64,000 nucleotides of DNA, from NCBI RefSeq assembly GCF_016775155.1, contig NZ_JAEUGD010000064.1:9430-73429 (forward strand), written 5' to 3'. How positions within the stretch are numbered: the stretch's first letter is position 1; every line of letters begins with the position of its first letter. Positions 25,267-35,608 of this stretch are shown one piece after another. The translations under genes and the position numbers were made by a program. Under the pieces are notes generated by a model. It had not been told where the DNA came from and did not search any database. It worked only from the letters and a program-made list of their open reading frames with translations. This stretch comes from Fulvivirga marina. Lineage in GTDB: Bacteria > Bacteroidota > Bacteroidia > Cytophagales > Cyclobacteriaceae.

Positions 25267-26349
25267 ATGCCTATAAAAACTATATTTAATGCCGTACTAA
25301 TTGTTTTGATATCCTCCTGCAACAATAATGGAGAAAAGGTGAAGCCACTGACAGGCACTATCACTGAATCAGTGTATGCTTCAATTACTGTGCAGCCTGA
25401 TAGTCTTTATAATGCACATGCAGCAGTAGGTGGTATAGTTGCTGAAGTTTATGTAGAAGAAGGAGCAAGCCTTGAAAAAGGAGCAAGGGTCATGCAAATT
25501 ACTAATGATGCACCTGAATTGAATACTGAAAAAGCAAGGCTTGCTGTAGAACTGGCGAGGGAAAACCTAAAGGGAAATGCTGCATTGCTTAAAGAGTTAA
25601 AGGAGGATATCGAAGTAGCCAGATTAAAGCTTAAGCAAGACTCTATCCATTATTTTAGGCAGAAAAAACTCTGGAAGCAAAATGTAGGGACTCAAAATGA
25701 TTATGATGCAAAAAAAACAGCATATGAAATTTCTCAAAAGAATTTACAGGCATTGGGAAATCGCTATAACCGAACCAGAAATGAGTTGGAAACCCAGCTG
25801 GAGCAGGCAGAAGTAAACCATCAGACCTCTCTTATAGCGAGTAGAGACTATACCGTAAAAAGTGAGCTTAGAGGTAAGGTTTATAGCATTTATAAGGAGC
25901 CGGGTGAACTTGTCAGTTTGCAGGAACCTATAGCTTCTATAGGGAGCGCTAACAATTTTATAATAGAGATGCTTATAGATGAGGTTGATATAGCGAGAGT
26001 TGAAGTTGGACAGCAAGTGCTGATCACCCTTGATGCTTATGAAGGAGAGGTTTTCTCTGCAGCCCTCACTAAAATCTACCCTCAGAAAAATGTGAGAACT
26101 CAAACTTTTACTGCGGAGGCCAAATTTAAAGAAGTCCCAGGTAAACTATATCCGGGCTTGTCCGGAGAAGCTAACATAATCATAAGCCAAAAGGAGGATG
26201 CTGTAATCATTCCCCGTAACTATTTAATTGGTGAAAATCAGGTAAAAACCAGTGAAGGAATGGTTGAAATCAAAACAGGACTTTACAGTATGGATAAAAT
26301 AGAGGTTCTTGATGGTTTGGACACAAGCACATATATCTATAAACCCTGA
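25267..26349 (+). CDS. RND/MacA-type periplasmic adaptor lipoprotein
   Basis: This 360-residue protein has a lipoprotein signal with lipobox ISSC (Cys18). The membrane-fusion-protein order is clear: a biotinyl-lipoyl strand (AVGGIVAEVYVEEGASLEKG), a long coiled-coil hairpin (about 85-190), the return lipoyl half (VKSELRGKVYSIYKEPGELV) and beta-barrel and membrane-proximal domains. It is first in an operon with a MacB-type permease (three-base gap) and an ATPase. It should link the inner-membrane transporter to an outer-membrane channel, which is not encoded here. Confidence 0.9.
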   Translation: MPIKTIFNAVLIVLISSCNNNGEKVKPLTGTITESVYASITVQPDSLYNAHAAVGGIVAEVYVEEGASLEKGARVMQITNDAPELNTEKARLAVELARENLKGNAALLKELKEDIEVARLKLKQDSIHYFRQKKLWKQNVGTQNDYDAKKTAYEISQKNLQALGNRYNRTRNELETQLEQAEVNHQTSLIASRDYTVKSELRGKVYSIYKEPGELVSLQEPIASIGSANNFIIEMLIDEVDIARVEVGQQVLITLDAYEGEVFSAALTKIYPQKNVRTQTFTAEAKFKEVPGKLYPGLSGEANIIISQKEDAVIIPRNYLIGENQVKTSEGMVEIKTGLYSMDKIEVLDGLDTSTYIYKP

Positions 26350-26352
26350 TTT

Positions 26353-27612
26353 ATGAATTGGCCGGTCATACTTTCGATTTCAAAGACACACCTGCTCTCA
26401 CGGTTAAAGCAGTCATCGATTGCCGCCTTGGGTGTTACATTTGGTATTGGGACATTCATCACTCTCGTGAGTTTTATGACTGGGCTTAATCATTTACTGG
26501 ATAACCTCATACTGGATAGAACTCCGCATGTTCATCTTTATAACGAAATTAAGCCCAGTGAGCAACAGCCGGTTGAACTGTTAGAAAAATTTGCAGAGGG
26601 TATTAATATAGTTCATTCTGTAAAGCCCCGGCAAAATCAAGAAAGAATACACAACGCATTACCTATACTTGAGCATTTACGTAAAGATGCAAGAGTTAGA
26701 GGGGTAACGCCTCAGGTCAGGGCACAAGTTTTCTATGTAGCAGGTTCTATTAAGCTCAATGGCATTATTAATGGTGTAGATGTCATGGAAGAGGTTCGAC
26801 TTTTTAACTTGGGTGATTATATCGTGAGTGGTGAGCCCCAGGACCTGGCACGAAATGATAATGGTATACTACTTGGGGCTGGGATAGCAAAAAAAATGTC
26901 TTTGGATATAGGCGATAAAGTGCAAATAACAACCGCTTCGGGTGATCTCTTTCAATTGAAAGTGGTTGGACTATATCAAAGTGGGTTGGCAGAAATAGAT
27001 AATGTGCAGAGTTACACCAATTTAAAGACCGCACAGAGAATATTAGGGGAGGGTAACAGTTATATTACCGATGTCAACCTAAAACTTCACGATCTTGAAG
27101 AGGCGGAGCCTATGAGTCGGGAGCTTAGCAAACAATATAACCTGACAGCAATAGATATAAAGACTGCCAATGCTCAGTTTGAAACTGGAACCAGTATCCG
27201 TAACATTATCACCTATGCAGTTTCGATAACCCTTTTGATCGTGGCAGGTTTTGGCATCTACAATATCCTGAATATGATGATCTATGAGAAAATGAATGAC
27301 ATAGCAATACTAAAAGCCACGGGGTTTTCAGGTAGGGATGTGAAAATGATATTTATAAGTCAGGCCATGCTTATTGGAGTAGTGGGAGGGGTAATAGGCC
27401 TTATTTTCGGGTATCTCATTTCTGTATTGATTGATCATACGCCATTTGAAACAGAGGCTCTGCCTACCATTAAGACTTTTCCGGTTAATTTTAATCCGGT
27501 TTACTACCTGATAGGAATAGGTTTTGCGGTGGCATCTACATTTTTTGCTGGGTATTTACCCGCGAGAAGAGCTGAGCGCATCGATCCTGTAGAAATTATA
27601 AGAGGCCAATAA
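26353..27612 (+). CDS. ABC transporter permease (MacB/LolC/FtsX type)
   Basis: This 419-residue protein has one N-terminal membrane segment (about 20-45), a large periplasmic core domain and three C-terminal segments (about 285-310, 335-360, 385-405) with the FtsX-family stretch MMIYEKMNDIAILKATGFS between the first two. The C-terminus ARRAERIDPVEIIRG is the usual ending of this family. With the neighbouring adaptor and ATPase it forms a MacAB-like mechanotransmission exporter, possibly for a peptide, lipid or drug. Confidence 0.9.
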   Translation: MNWPVILSISKTHLLSRLKQSSIAALGVTFGIGTFITLVSFMTGLNHLLDNLILDRTPHVHLYNEIKPSEQQPVELLEKFAEGINIVHSVKPRQNQERIHNALPILEHLRKDARVRGVTPQVRAQVFYVAGSIKLNGIINGVDVMEEVRLFNLGDYIVSGEPQDLARNDNGILLGAGIAKKMSLDIGDKVQITTASGDLFQLKVVGLYQSGLAEIDNVQSYTNLKTAQRILGEGNSYITDVNLKLHDLEEAEPMSRELSKQYNLTAIDIKTANAQFETGTSIRNIITYAVSITLLIVAGFGIYNILNMMIYEKMNDIAILKATGFSGRDVKMIFISQAMLIGVVGGVIGLIFGYLISVLIDHTPFETEALPTIKTFPVNFNPVYYLIGIGFAVASTFFAGYLPARRAERIDPVEIIRGQ

Positions 27613-27622
27613 ATAATATCTC

Positions 27623-28297
27623 ATGGTAAATGTTTTGGAAGCAGTAAATATTAATAAATACTTTACCGATCCGGTGTCATTTCATGTGTTGAGGGATATT
27701 ACTTTTAATATTAAAAAGGGGGAATTTGTTTCTATAATGGGTAAGTCAGGATGTGGGAAATCTACCTTACTATATGTATTATCGACCATGGATACTGACT
27801 ATACAGGTGAGCTATACCTCTCCGGGGACAGGCTAACAGGAAGGTCGGGAAAAGAATTGTCAGCTGTTCGGAATTCAGAGATTGGTTTTATTTTCCAGTT
27901 TCATTATCTGTTGCCAGAGTTTAGTGTTTTGCAAAATGTAATGCTTCCAGCACTTAAACTTGCTCGAAAGAGTACAGCGCAAATTAAAGATGATGCTATG
28001 CACAAGCTTGAACTATTGGGTATCGGAGACCAGGCTGGTAAACTTGCTTCACGCATTTCGGGAGGGCAAAAGCAGCGCGTAGCCATTGCTCGGGCATTGA
28101 TCAATGAGCCTACTATCATAATGGCCGACGAACCGACCGGCAATCTGGATAGTAAGAACTCTGAGAATGTTTTCAATATCCTGCGAAAGCTAAGTCATGA
28201 GCAACACCTCTCACTTTTGGTAGTTACTCATGACCATGATTTCGCTGAAAAAACAGATCGTATCATCACTATGGAGGATGGACGAATTATTAGTTAA
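27623..28297 (+). CDS. ABC transporter ATP-binding protein (MacB/LolD type)
   Basis: This 224-residue ATPase has Walker [10 protein letters not shown], a Q-loop [11 protein letters not shown], signature [15 protein letters not shown], Walker [15 protein letters not shown] and an H-loop VVTHD, all intact. The spacing and the [13 protein letters not shown] stretch are typical of LolD/MacB ATPases. It is the last gene of the adaptor-permease-ATPase operon, ten bases after the permease. Confidence 0.95.
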   Translation: MVNVLEAVNINKYFTDPVSFHVLRDITFNIKKGEFVSIMGKSGCGKSTLLYVLSTMDTDYTGELYLSGDRLTGRSGKELSAVRNSEIGFIFQFHYLLPEFSVLQNVMLPALKLARKSTAQIKDDAMHKLELLGIGDQAGKLASRISGGQKQRVAIARALINEPTIIMADEPTGNLDSKNSENVFNILRKLSHEQHLSLLVVTHDHDFAEKTDRIITMEDGRIIS

Positions 28298-28315
28298 TTA
28301 AAGATGTATTTCAGG

Positions 28316-30157
28316 TTAAGTTTTAGAATCCATCACAATTTTAGCTTTTTCAGCCGCCTTGATTTTATTTACAAAGCTTGAAAACTCTGAAAACTGCTCT
28401 TCAATATATTTACCTTTTGTAAAGAAGAATTTTCTTCTAACTATGAGTTTGTCTTCATTAGCTTCGAATGTCATGGTATAAGAACCGAACTCTGAAGTTA
28501 AGCTCACATCCTGAGGAAGTTTGTTAACCCAATATTTATCCTGAAAAAGTAATTCAACACTATCTTCAACAGTAATGCCTCTTAAAATATCAGCATAACC
28601 TAAATACTCATTGTAGTCGAGGTATTTATCAATAGGCTTCAGCAAATTGGCAGACGTAATTAGTTTGTCGGCGACTTTTCTTCCTATGCCTGTAACTTCA
28701 ATTGAGAACTTTGAAGTAAAAGCAGCTACTTTTTTATCATCTTGATTATAGCTGAAGTTATTGATAGTGAAATCCTTATAAGAGAATTTGCTAATATTGG
28801 CATCTCTGATGTGGTTTTCTTTGCCATATTTGTAAACCATAATGTCGTCAAAGAGAATACCACGATTTTCAGTGCTTAACGCTATTTTCCCCTTTCCTTT
28901 GTCATCAACACTTATCTTGGCGAAGTTCTTTTCAATATTATCCTGATAAGTGTAGGTTCTTGATTGAATCAATTGACTGTTTCCCTTAGCTATCCAGAGT
29001 ACATTGCGATTATCAGTAAAGGTACCAATGTAATTGGATGGGACTATTTGACTTGTGCATTCAAGATAAACAGTATCCATAGCCAAAGGAATACCTAAAA
29101 AAACATGGTTGAACTGATTGCCCGGGAAATCAGTCAGGACATCAGGAACATCACTTCCAGCATAGACTAAAATATAATTGGAGTTTATTCCAGCATAATC
29201 CAGCATATTCTTCATATAGGTTGTTAAAGCCTTACAGTCACCATACCCGGTAGCTTCCACTTCTTCTGTAGATATGGACTTAAAACCTCCAATTCCAAGT
29301 TGTATAGAGATGTAACGTACTTTGTCTTGCATGTAACCATATACCTCATCTATTACCTGCTTTTTATTGCCTTTAGGCAGAGCGTCAATAAATGTTTTTG
29401 TTTCTGCAGTTAGCACATAACTATCGCTATTCAGAGCCAAAAACCACTCACCAAAATCCTTCCATGATTCTGTACTTCCTACAACACCGTCCAATTGAAA
29501 CTCTAATGGCTTTACATAAACTCTTGGCTGTTGTTCAAAGAATTCTTTAAAGCGTATTTTTTGATCCTGGTGTGGTAGTGATGATACACTGTATAGTTTT
29601 GAGGTACCTTCTTCAGTTTTCTTCTCTGAGTGCAGGGTTATGTTCTCCTCCTTAATTTTAACATTTACATTGTCATCAACAATTAGTTCCAATGATGCAT
29701 TATCCACTGACAGGTTAAAGTAGGGTCGTGGTATCCAGACAGGCAGGGCTGTGAAGCCCTTAATCTTGATATCAACGGAAACCTCTACTATGAAAGGATA
29801 GTTGTGGTAGTCAGGATCTAAGTAAAGTGTCTTACTGTCATTAATTTCGTAAGAAGAACTAAACCCTAATGTCAGGGCATCACCTTTGTTAAATTTCTTA
29901 ACTTTTTCGCCTGAGGCCCCATCCCTTATGGTCATATTCAGGTTTTTGATTGTTTTGAACTCATCAAAATAATCTCTGAAAACTGCCCAGTGGTACCCTT
30001 TTTTAGAATTGATTACAATGGAGTATGATTTCTGTATTTCAACATTATCAATACTCTTTATATTATAAACCGTTTTTTGCGACAGTACTTTTGCATGTTC
30101 TTGGGCATTTACCAGCAGAGAAGCAAATACAAATGATAAAATAACAATTATGCGCAT
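28316..30157 (-). CDS. DUF3857/transglutaminase protein, Cys and His intact
   Basis: This 613-residue protein has a signal peptide (MRIIVILSFVFASLLVNAQ). A DUF3857 N-terminal region is followed by a transglutaminase-like core with Cys in EATGYGDCKALTTYMKNML and His in GNQFNHVFLGIP. The acidic site reads VYLECTSQ. A beta-rich C-terminal domain ends the protein. The start at 30157 is one base after the upstream stop; an ATG at 30190 would misplace the signal peptide. It forms a pair with the 30159-32033 gene, whose nucleophile is replaced by Ser. Confidence 0.85.
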   Translation of the reverse strand: MRIIVILSFVFASLLVNAQEHAKVLSQKTVYNIKSIDNVEIQKSYSIVINSKKGYHWAVFRDYFDEFKTIKNLNMTIRDGASGEKVKKFNKGDALTLGFSSSYEINDSKTLYLDPDYHNYPFIVEVSVDIKIKGFTALPVWIPRPYFNLSVDNASLELIVDDNVNVKIKEENITLHSEKKTEEGTSKLYSVSSLPHQDQKIRFKEFFEQQPRVYVKPLEFQLDGVVGSTESWKDFGEWFLALNSDSYVLTAETKTFIDALPKGNKKQVIDEVYGYMQDKVRYISIQLGIGGFKSISTEEVEATGYGDCKALTTYMKNMLDYAGINSNYILVYAGSDVPDVLTDFPGNQFNHVFLGIPLAMDTVYLECTSQIVPSNYIGTFTDNRNVLWIAKGNSQLIQSRTYTYQDNIEKNFAKISVDDKGKGKIALSTENRGILFDDIMVYKYGKENHIRDANISKFSYKDFTINNFSYNQDDKKVAAFTSKFSIEVTGIGRKVADKLITSANLLKPIDKYLDYNEYLGYADILRGITVEDSVELLFQDKYWVNKLPQDVSLTSEFGSYTMTFEANEDKLIVRRKFFFTKGKYIEEQFSEFSSFVNKIKAAEKAKIVMDSKT

Positions 30158-30158
30158 C

Positions 30159-32033
30159 TTAAACTCCTTTAGTAAATACAATAGATTCATTCACTTTTAC
30201 GAGTGATTGACTGAAGAACTGTTTGAGTTCCAGGTACTCGGTTTCTGTAAAAACAGGCTGGGTTATCTTAATCAAAACCTTAAATTGTACTTTATTACCC
30301 ATTTGATTGGAAAGAAAAGTAAATTCACCGCCTCCGTTTTGCATTTTCATAGCTATTGAAGACGGCATGCTTTTAATTTGATAGTTTAAAGGACAGTCTA
30401 CTATAATGGTACTTTGAAACTCTGATGGGTAGGTCAGGTCAACAGGGTACTTTCTGGTTTCTGCTTTAAATGGATTTTCATTGTATTCATACATGAAGAA
30501 TGGTGAAAATATAACTTCATTATCCAAATCAAGTATGTTTTCCGTTAGGTCTACATTAAACACCTCAGTTACTTTCAGGTTCTCTTTGTCCTTAGTTACT
30601 TCATAGTTGGTAATATCTATTCCGGAAAAGTTGCTTTCTAAATGCTGAATGTAAGCTTCATCCTCTTGGAAGTCATCTTTTTCCTCGACCCATTCAAGGT
30701 AACCATATTCAGAGCTTTGGTTTGTTAATTTTGCACTTGCGCTGCCATCTTCATTAATAGTAACATTGGCAAATTGACGTTTGATATTTCTTTTCCCCAT
30801 GTTGAGATCAACCCACAATACATGGTCTCTGTGTACCAATAAACCCTGACCATTGAGACATCTGGTTGGTAAAACCCCAGGAACGAGATCTTTTGAAGTT
30901 GCATCCAACAGCATTTCAGTTCCTTCATGGTTCACATAAGCTACAACATAATTCAGCTGATTAAGAGAGGGAGGGTTGTGAGGGAATAAGAAGCCGTTAT
31001 CCCGGGTACTTAAAACTACCGGATATGATTTAACGCCAACTTTTTCAAGAAGGGCTGTTAAAAGTAGATTGATCTCAGCACTATTACCGGTATGCTCGTT
31101 TTGAAAGCTGTTTTTTACATTAGTTGAAGCCGTCAGCGCCACGCGATTATTCCAGGTCATATTATCCTGTATGTATTTGTACGCCAGGTTAATTTTTTCT
31201 TCTGTCGTAGATGCTTTGGCTTCTATTTCTTTTGCAGGCTGGTTCAAGAATCCGCTATTGAGCAACCCGCCAAATTGAGAATAGTTGAGTAACAAGCTGT
31301 TTATATTTGACCAGCTTGAGTTAAGGTACACTCTTCTTCCATAGAAGGTAAAAGAGGTTACCTGAAACTGAAATTTAGTGATGTAGTTAGAGTAATGTGA
31401 AAGATATGGCTCCTCTATAAATGCAGGAACATGTTCTGCTTTCCATTCAGATAATGAAATGGTTTCTATTGGCTCAAAACCATAAAAGGTTTTGGTATAC
31501 TTGATATACTCAGATATTTCAAGTTTTAATTCGTTGCAAATTACGGGTATCCTTTCTTGAAATCTCCACTCATTAGGTAAACCAGGATGGCTGTATGAAA
31601 TATCTATTACAGTCCCTTCAGTGACATGGGGTGCAAAAAGCTTATAAACGTAGAAATCTTCTACTACCTGTTCTTCATATAAGGCATCATTTCCGACCTT
31701 TTCTTCAACAATCTCATTGTCTTTAAGGTTATAAACCACTGCTTTTATATAACCACGGTATGGAGTATTAATTGTCCAGTTTCCCCAGTTGGTACCGGTT
31801 TTTTTTAATATTTTTACCCTTACATGTCTGTAAAACTTAAGTTCCTTAGCATTGAAACGACCTTTGTCATATAAAATGACAGCATCGGCACTTGAGTCCT
31901 TTTCGTAATGGGTCATCTGCATTTCCTCCATAGAAACGGATCCGAACTTGATCTTTGAGGATTGTGAGAAGCTTGAAGTTGATGCTAAAGCAATAATAAA
32001 AAATGAGAAATAAAAATGCTTCAATAAAGCCAT
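30159..32033 (-). CDS. DUF3857/transglutaminase-like protein, Cys replaced by Ser
   Basis: This 624-residue secreted protein (signal MALLKHFYFSFFIIALASTS) has DUF3857 and transglutaminase-like regions. At the nucleophile motif it reads EHTGNSAEINLLLTALLEKV, so Cys is replaced by Ser, and the His position reads LNYVVAYV with Asn, while LLDATSKD keeps the Asp. It is therefore probably catalytically dead. It is transcribed first and followed by the active-type paralogue, a degenerate/active pairing also seen at 14.7-18.8 kb. Confidence 0.82.
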   Translation of the reverse strand: MALLKHFYFSFFIIALASTSSFSQSSKIKFGSVSMEEMQMTHYEKDSSADAVILYDKGRFNAKELKFYRHVRVKILKKTGTNWGNWTINTPYRGYIKAVVYNLKDNEIVEEKVGNDALYEEQVVEDFYVYKLFAPHVTEGTVIDISYSHPGLPNEWRFQERIPVICNELKLEISEYIKYTKTFYGFEPIETISLSEWKAEHVPAFIEEPYLSHYSNYITKFQFQVTSFTFYGRRVYLNSSWSNINSLLLNYSQFGGLLNSGFLNQPAKEIEAKASTTEEKINLAYKYIQDNMTWNNRVALTASTNVKNSFQNEHTGNSAEINLLLTALLEKVGVKSYPVVLSTRDNGFLFPHNPPSLNQLNYVVAYVNHEGTEMLLDATSKDLVPGVLPTRCLNGQGLLVHRDHVLWVDLNMGKRNIKRQFANVTINEDGSASAKLTNQSSEYGYLEWVEEKDDFQEDEAYIQHLESNFSGIDITNYEVTKDKENLKVTEVFNVDLTENILDLDNEVIFSPFFMYEYNENPFKAETRKYPVDLTYPSEFQSTIIVDCPLNYQIKSMPSSIAMKMQNGGGEFTFLSNQMGNKVQFKVLIKITQPVFTETEYLELKQFFSQSLVKVNESIVFTKGV

Positions 32034-32145
32034 AGATTAAAAAATTAAAGTGTCAAATAAAGTGCGAACTTAACACTTTGCTAAATAATCTGAATGGAAA
32101 ATATTAAAATTAATGCAGGGGAATGATTTCCCCCTCCCATTTTTT

Positions 32146-33066
32146 CTATTTGAAGGACAACTGATACGCCTTAGGAGTCATTCCAACTTCGTTTTTAAAC
32201 GATTTTATAAAGTGAGACAGGTTTTCAAAACCACATGCAAAACAGACTTCAGTAATATTAAATGAAGGAGATTTTAATTGTTCTTTGGCCAATTTAATGC
32301 GCTCTTTTAGGATATATTGCGCTGGGGTGTTTCCCATAACTTCCCTGAATTTCTTATAAAAGCTGGCTCTGCTCATATATGCTTTATCCGAGAGTTTATT
32401 CAGGTCTATTTTTGAAGTTAAATTCTCTTTGATATATTTTACAACTGCTGCCAGGGAATTGTTGTTGGAAAGTTGGTGGTATGAACCTTCAAAAAGTAAG
32501 CGAGCCTGTGTCTGCATAAGCCTTACTAGCATTTCTTTCAACGTAAGCTCAACCATGATATCCTTTGCTTTGCCGTGCTCACTTTTCGTGATCCTGATAA
32601 TGCGGTTTATCGTATCAGCCAGTTCTTTGTTATTGGTGAGGTGAAAATAGGTCGGGTCTATATCCCATTGTCCCCAGGTAGGTGCCTTAGGATAATATTC
32701 GTTGAGGAGGTCAAAGGTCTTTTGAATTACTTCATCAGAAATGGTAAGTGCTATACATTGTGTAGGGTTTCCAAGTTTAGCCTCCGGAAAATCTATATTC
32801 ATGAGTTCACGTGGAGGTAGTATAACAGACTCGCCTGGTAGGTATTCGAATGACTCATGTTCTGCCAGTTTCATGATCTTTTTGCCAGAGAGCATACTGG
32901 TCAACACAAAATGATCAAATATCAGATTAACATTTTCTACACTCTCATGTGTTTCAAACAGGTTTAGTTCACACATCTCGAATGAATAAGAGGTTCTGTT
33001 CTCCACAAGAGTAAAAAGGGAGCGTTCCTCTTGAATAGGAAATCGGTCTATAAGGTACTTATTCAT
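32146..33066 (-). CDS. AraC-family transcriptional regulator
   Basis: This 306-residue protein has an AraC-binding-type N-terminal half (EYLPGESVILPPRELMNIDFP resembles the cupin sensor) and a C-terminal double HTH at about 205-303 (IDLNKLSDKAYMSRASFYKKF, then FNITEVCFACGFENLSHFIKSF and GMTPKAYQ). It is divergent from the aldehyde dehydrogenase-DUF779 pair with a 175-base gap. AraC regulators commonly control such acetaldehyde dehydrogenase operons, so it is the likely activator. No clear direct repeat was found in the gap. Confidence 0.9.
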   Translation of the reverse strand: MNKYLIDRFPIQEERSLFTLVENRTSYSFEMCELNLFETHESVENVNLIFDHFVLTSMLSGKKIMKLAEHESFEYLPGESVILPPRELMNIDFPEAKLGNPTQCIALTISDEVIQKTFDLLNEYYPKAPTWGQWDIDPTYFHLTNNKELADTINRIIRITKSEHGKAKDIMVELTLKEMLVRLMQTQARLLFEGSYHQLSNNNSLAAVVKYIKENLTSKIDLNKLSDKAYMSRASFYKKFREVMGNTPAQYILKERIKLAKEQLKSPSFNITEVCFACGFENLSHFIKSFKNEVGMTPKAYQLSFK

Positions 33067-33241
33067 AGGGTAAGGGTATATTATGAATTTACACCTTTTC
33101 TAGAAGAAATCTAAAAAAATTGGCCATGATTTCTGTTATCAGAGTCTAAAATAGACGCTGAGCATATTCATTTGGACTGAGAGCAAAATTTTATTCATAG
33201 TTAAATCCTAATTTAAGGGTTGAACCAAAAGCTTAAAGAAT

Positions 33242-34765
33242 ATGGAAACTGTAACTCAGAAACAGACATCTGTTGAGAGACCTGAATTTAAGCCTCATTA
33301 TGATCATTTCATCGGAGGCAAGTGGACAAGTCCGAGCAGCGGAGAATACTTTGATAACATCAGCCCTATTGACGGTGAGGCTTTTACACGAGCTGCCAGA
33401 GGTAATAAGGAAGATATCAATAAAGCACTTGATGCTGCCCATCAGGCTTTTCCAAAATGGTCGACAACTGCAGCAGCAGAACGCAGCAGAGTATTACTTA
33501 AAATAGCAGATATTATTGAGGAGAACCTTGAGTATCTGGCAAGAGTTGAAACGGTAGACAACGGAAAAGCACTTAGAGAAACCAGAGCGGCAGATATACC
33601 TTTGTGTATTGATCATTTTAGGTATTTCGCAGGTGTTATTCGGGCAGATGAAAGCACCATATCAGAACATGATGCAAATACCATTAGTATTAATTTACAA
33701 GAGCCATTAGGAGTCGTAGGGCAGATTATTCCTTGGAATTTCCCCTTACTTATGGCCACCTGGAAGATCGCCCCTGCACTGGCTGCTGGTTGCTGTACCG
33801 TTGTAAAACCTGCAGAACAAACCCCTACCAGCATCATGGTACTGATGGAGTTAATACAAGATGTAGTGCCACCAGGTGTAATTAATGTAGTATCCGGATT
33901 TGGACCAGAAGCAGGTAAGCCCTTAGCTAACTCTCCACGGATAGCCAAAGTAGCTTTCACGGGAGAGACTACTACAGGAAGGCTGATTATGCAATATGCT
34001 TCTGAAAACCTGATTCCTGTTACCATGGAGTTGGGAGGAAAGTCCCCCAACATTTTTATGCCCAGTATAGCTGATGCTGACGATGAGTTTTTTGATAAAT
34101 GTGTTGAAGGAGCGGTTATGTTTGCATTGAACCAAGGTGAGGTATGTACATGTCCTTCGCGTATACTGGTTCATGAGTCAGTATATGACCGCTTTATGGA
34201 AAGAGTAGTAGAACGCACAAAGGCAATTAAAATGGGTAATCCTTTGGCAGAAGATACAATGATGGGTGCTCAGGCGTCTAATGATCAGTTTGAGAAGATT
34301 CTATCTTATATGGACATTGGCAGGCAGGAAGGTGCTGAAGTGCTGTGTGGTGGTGGTCCGGCTAAACTCAATTCAGGTTTGGAAAATGGCTACTACATTG
34401 AACCAACTATATTTAAAGGCACGAATAAAATGCGGGTATTCCAAGAGGAGATTTTTGGGCCTGTAACCTCGGTTACTACTTTTAAAGATACTGAAGAGGC
34501 TATATCCATTGCTAATGATACTCTTTATGGACTTGGAGCTGGTTTATGGACTCGTGATGCGCATGAAATATATCAGATGCCACGTGCTATACAGGCAGGT
34601 CGTGTTTGGGTCAATTGCTATCATGCTTATCCTGCACATGCACCATTTGGAGGATACAAAAAATCCGGTTTTGGAAGAGAAACACACAAAATGATGCTTA
34701 ACCATTACCGAAATACCAAGAATATGCTGATCTCTTACGACAAGTCTAAGCTTGGGTTCTTTTAA
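33242..34765 (+). CDS. NAD-dependent aldehyde dehydrogenase (ExaC/AldB type)
   Basis: This 507-residue enzyme is full length for the family. It shows the cofactor-binding segment [22 protein letters not shown], the general-base Glu in [10 protein letters not shown] (about 261) and the catalytic Cys in [11 protein letters not shown] (about 300). The C-C context and the DUF779 partner are typical of acetaldehyde/short-chain aldehyde dehydrogenases used in ethanol metabolism. It oxidises aldehydes to acids in the cytosol. It is divergent from an AraC regulator and followed by a hairpin terminator. Confidence 0.93.
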   Translation: METVTQKQTSVERPEFKPHYDHFIGGKWTSPSSGEYFDNISPIDGEAFTRAARGNKEDINKALDAAHQAFPKWSTTAAAERSRVLLKIADIIEENLEYLARVETVDNGKALRETRAADIPLCIDHFRYFAGVIRADESTISEHDANTISINLQEPLGVVGQIIPWNFPLLMATWKIAPALAAGCCTVVKPAEQTPTSIMVLMELIQDVVPPGVINVVSGFGPEAGKPLANSPRIAKVAFTGETTTGRLIMQYASENLIPVTMELGGKSPNIFMPSIADADDEFFDKCVEGAVMFALNQGEVCTCPSRILVHESVYDRFMERVVERTKAIKMGNPLAEDTMMGAQASNDQFEKILSYMDIGRQEGAEVLCGGGPAKLNSGLENGYYIEPTIFKGTNKMRVFQEEIFGPVTSVTTFKDTEEAISIANDTLYGLGAGLWTRDAHEIYQMPRAIQAGRVWVNCYHAYPAHAPFGGYKKSGFGRETHKMMLNHYRNTKNMLISYDKSKLGFF

Positions 34766-34798
34766 TCGATAAGTGTGTTTTAGGAGAGAGGGGTGGGG

Positions 34799-34835
34799 TG
34801 CCTGATGGGGTGTTCAGGCATCTCTTTCTTTTTCC
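34799..34835 (+). terminator. Hairpin terminator between aldehyde dehydrogenase and DUF779
   Basis: TGCCTGA at 34799-34805 pairs with TCAGGCA at 34814-34820, followed by a T-rich run (TCTCTTTCTTTTTCC). It lies between two genes that usually act together, so it may only partly terminate and set their ratio. Confidence 0.7.
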
Positions 34836-34859
34836 AACTTTTTCCAAATTGATAGCGAT

Positions 34860-35228
34860 ATGATTAAACGTGTTGATGCTTCTGAAGAAGCCCTGCAAGT
34901 GATAGCACAGCTGCAAGAACGCTATGGGGCTTTAATGTTCCATCAAAGTGGTGGGTGCTGCGATGGGTCTCAACCTATGTGTTTCGAAGATGGTGATTTT
35001 AAGGTGGGCGAGAGTGACATACTTTTAGGAACGGTTGCAAACTGTCCTTTTTACATGTCACGAGATCAGTTTGAATACTGGAAGCATACGCAGCTTACTC
35101 TACATATTACCAAAGGCCGGGGATCGAGCTTTTCTTTGGAAATCCCGATGGGTATCCGTTTTATTATTAAATCACGCCTATTTACTGATGAAGAGTTACA
35201 AATTCTTGAAAGTCAGCAGGAATCCTAA
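34860..35228 (+). CDS. DUF779 family protein
   Basis: This 122-residue cytosolic protein has the DUF779 features: a conserved cysteine cluster GALMFHQSGGCCDGSQPMC and LLGTVANCPFYMSRDQFEYWKHTQL. The family is almost always next to acetaldehyde-type aldehyde dehydrogenases, as here; the molecular role is not settled. The cysteines suggest metal binding or a redox role (inference). Confidence 0.9.
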   Translation: MIKRVDASEEALQVIAQLQERYGALMFHQSGGCCDGSQPMCFEDGDFKVGESDILLGTVANCPFYMSRDQFEYWKHTQLTLHITKGRGSSFSLEIPMGIRFIIKSRLFTDEELQILESQQES

Positions 35229-35239
35229 ATGTTTCTTAT

Positions 35240-35608
35240 TCACTCCTTGGTGATCCTGTAAATCATTAGGTGTTGATCATCACCGGTTATTCTGAGCAGA
35301 TATATTCCACTTGGAGCATCTATGTTTGTACTTATCTCTGTAGTGTTCTCGTACTGCATCTTATCTATTAACTGGCCTGAAATGGATCTGATTTCAACAG
35401 TTATCTTACTATAAGCTTTACCCATAGAGATGGAAAGAGGACCCGTTGTTGGGTTTGGATAAGTTCTGATGTAATTGGCTGTTAAAACATCGGGCTCCTG
35501 ATCCGCTGTGTTCAACATTGCAGCATTACTTCTCTCAATTTGCTGTGATATTAAGCCATAACTGGCTAGATAAAGAAATGTCAAAATAACTATTGGCTTT
35601 GTTTTCAT
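35240..35608 (-). CDS. Minimal secreted protein with T9SS sorting domain
   Basis: This 122-residue preprotein has a signal peptide (MKTKPIVILTFLYLASYGLI), about 25 linker residues, then a complete type A T9SS C-terminal domain (TYPNPTTGPLSI, SISGQLIDKM, GIYLLRIT, MIYRITKE). Almost nothing is left as cargo. The frame is open to 35719, but the start at 35608 puts the signal peptide at the N-terminus. It could be a decayed remnant of a larger exported protein or a genuine small surface protein. Confidence 0.7.
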   Translation of the reverse strand: MKTKPIVILTFLYLASYGLISQQIERSNAAMLNTADQEPDVLTANYIRTYPNPTTGPLSISMGKAYSKITVEIRSISGQLIDKMQYENTTEISTNIDAPSGIYLLRITGDDQHLMIYRITKE

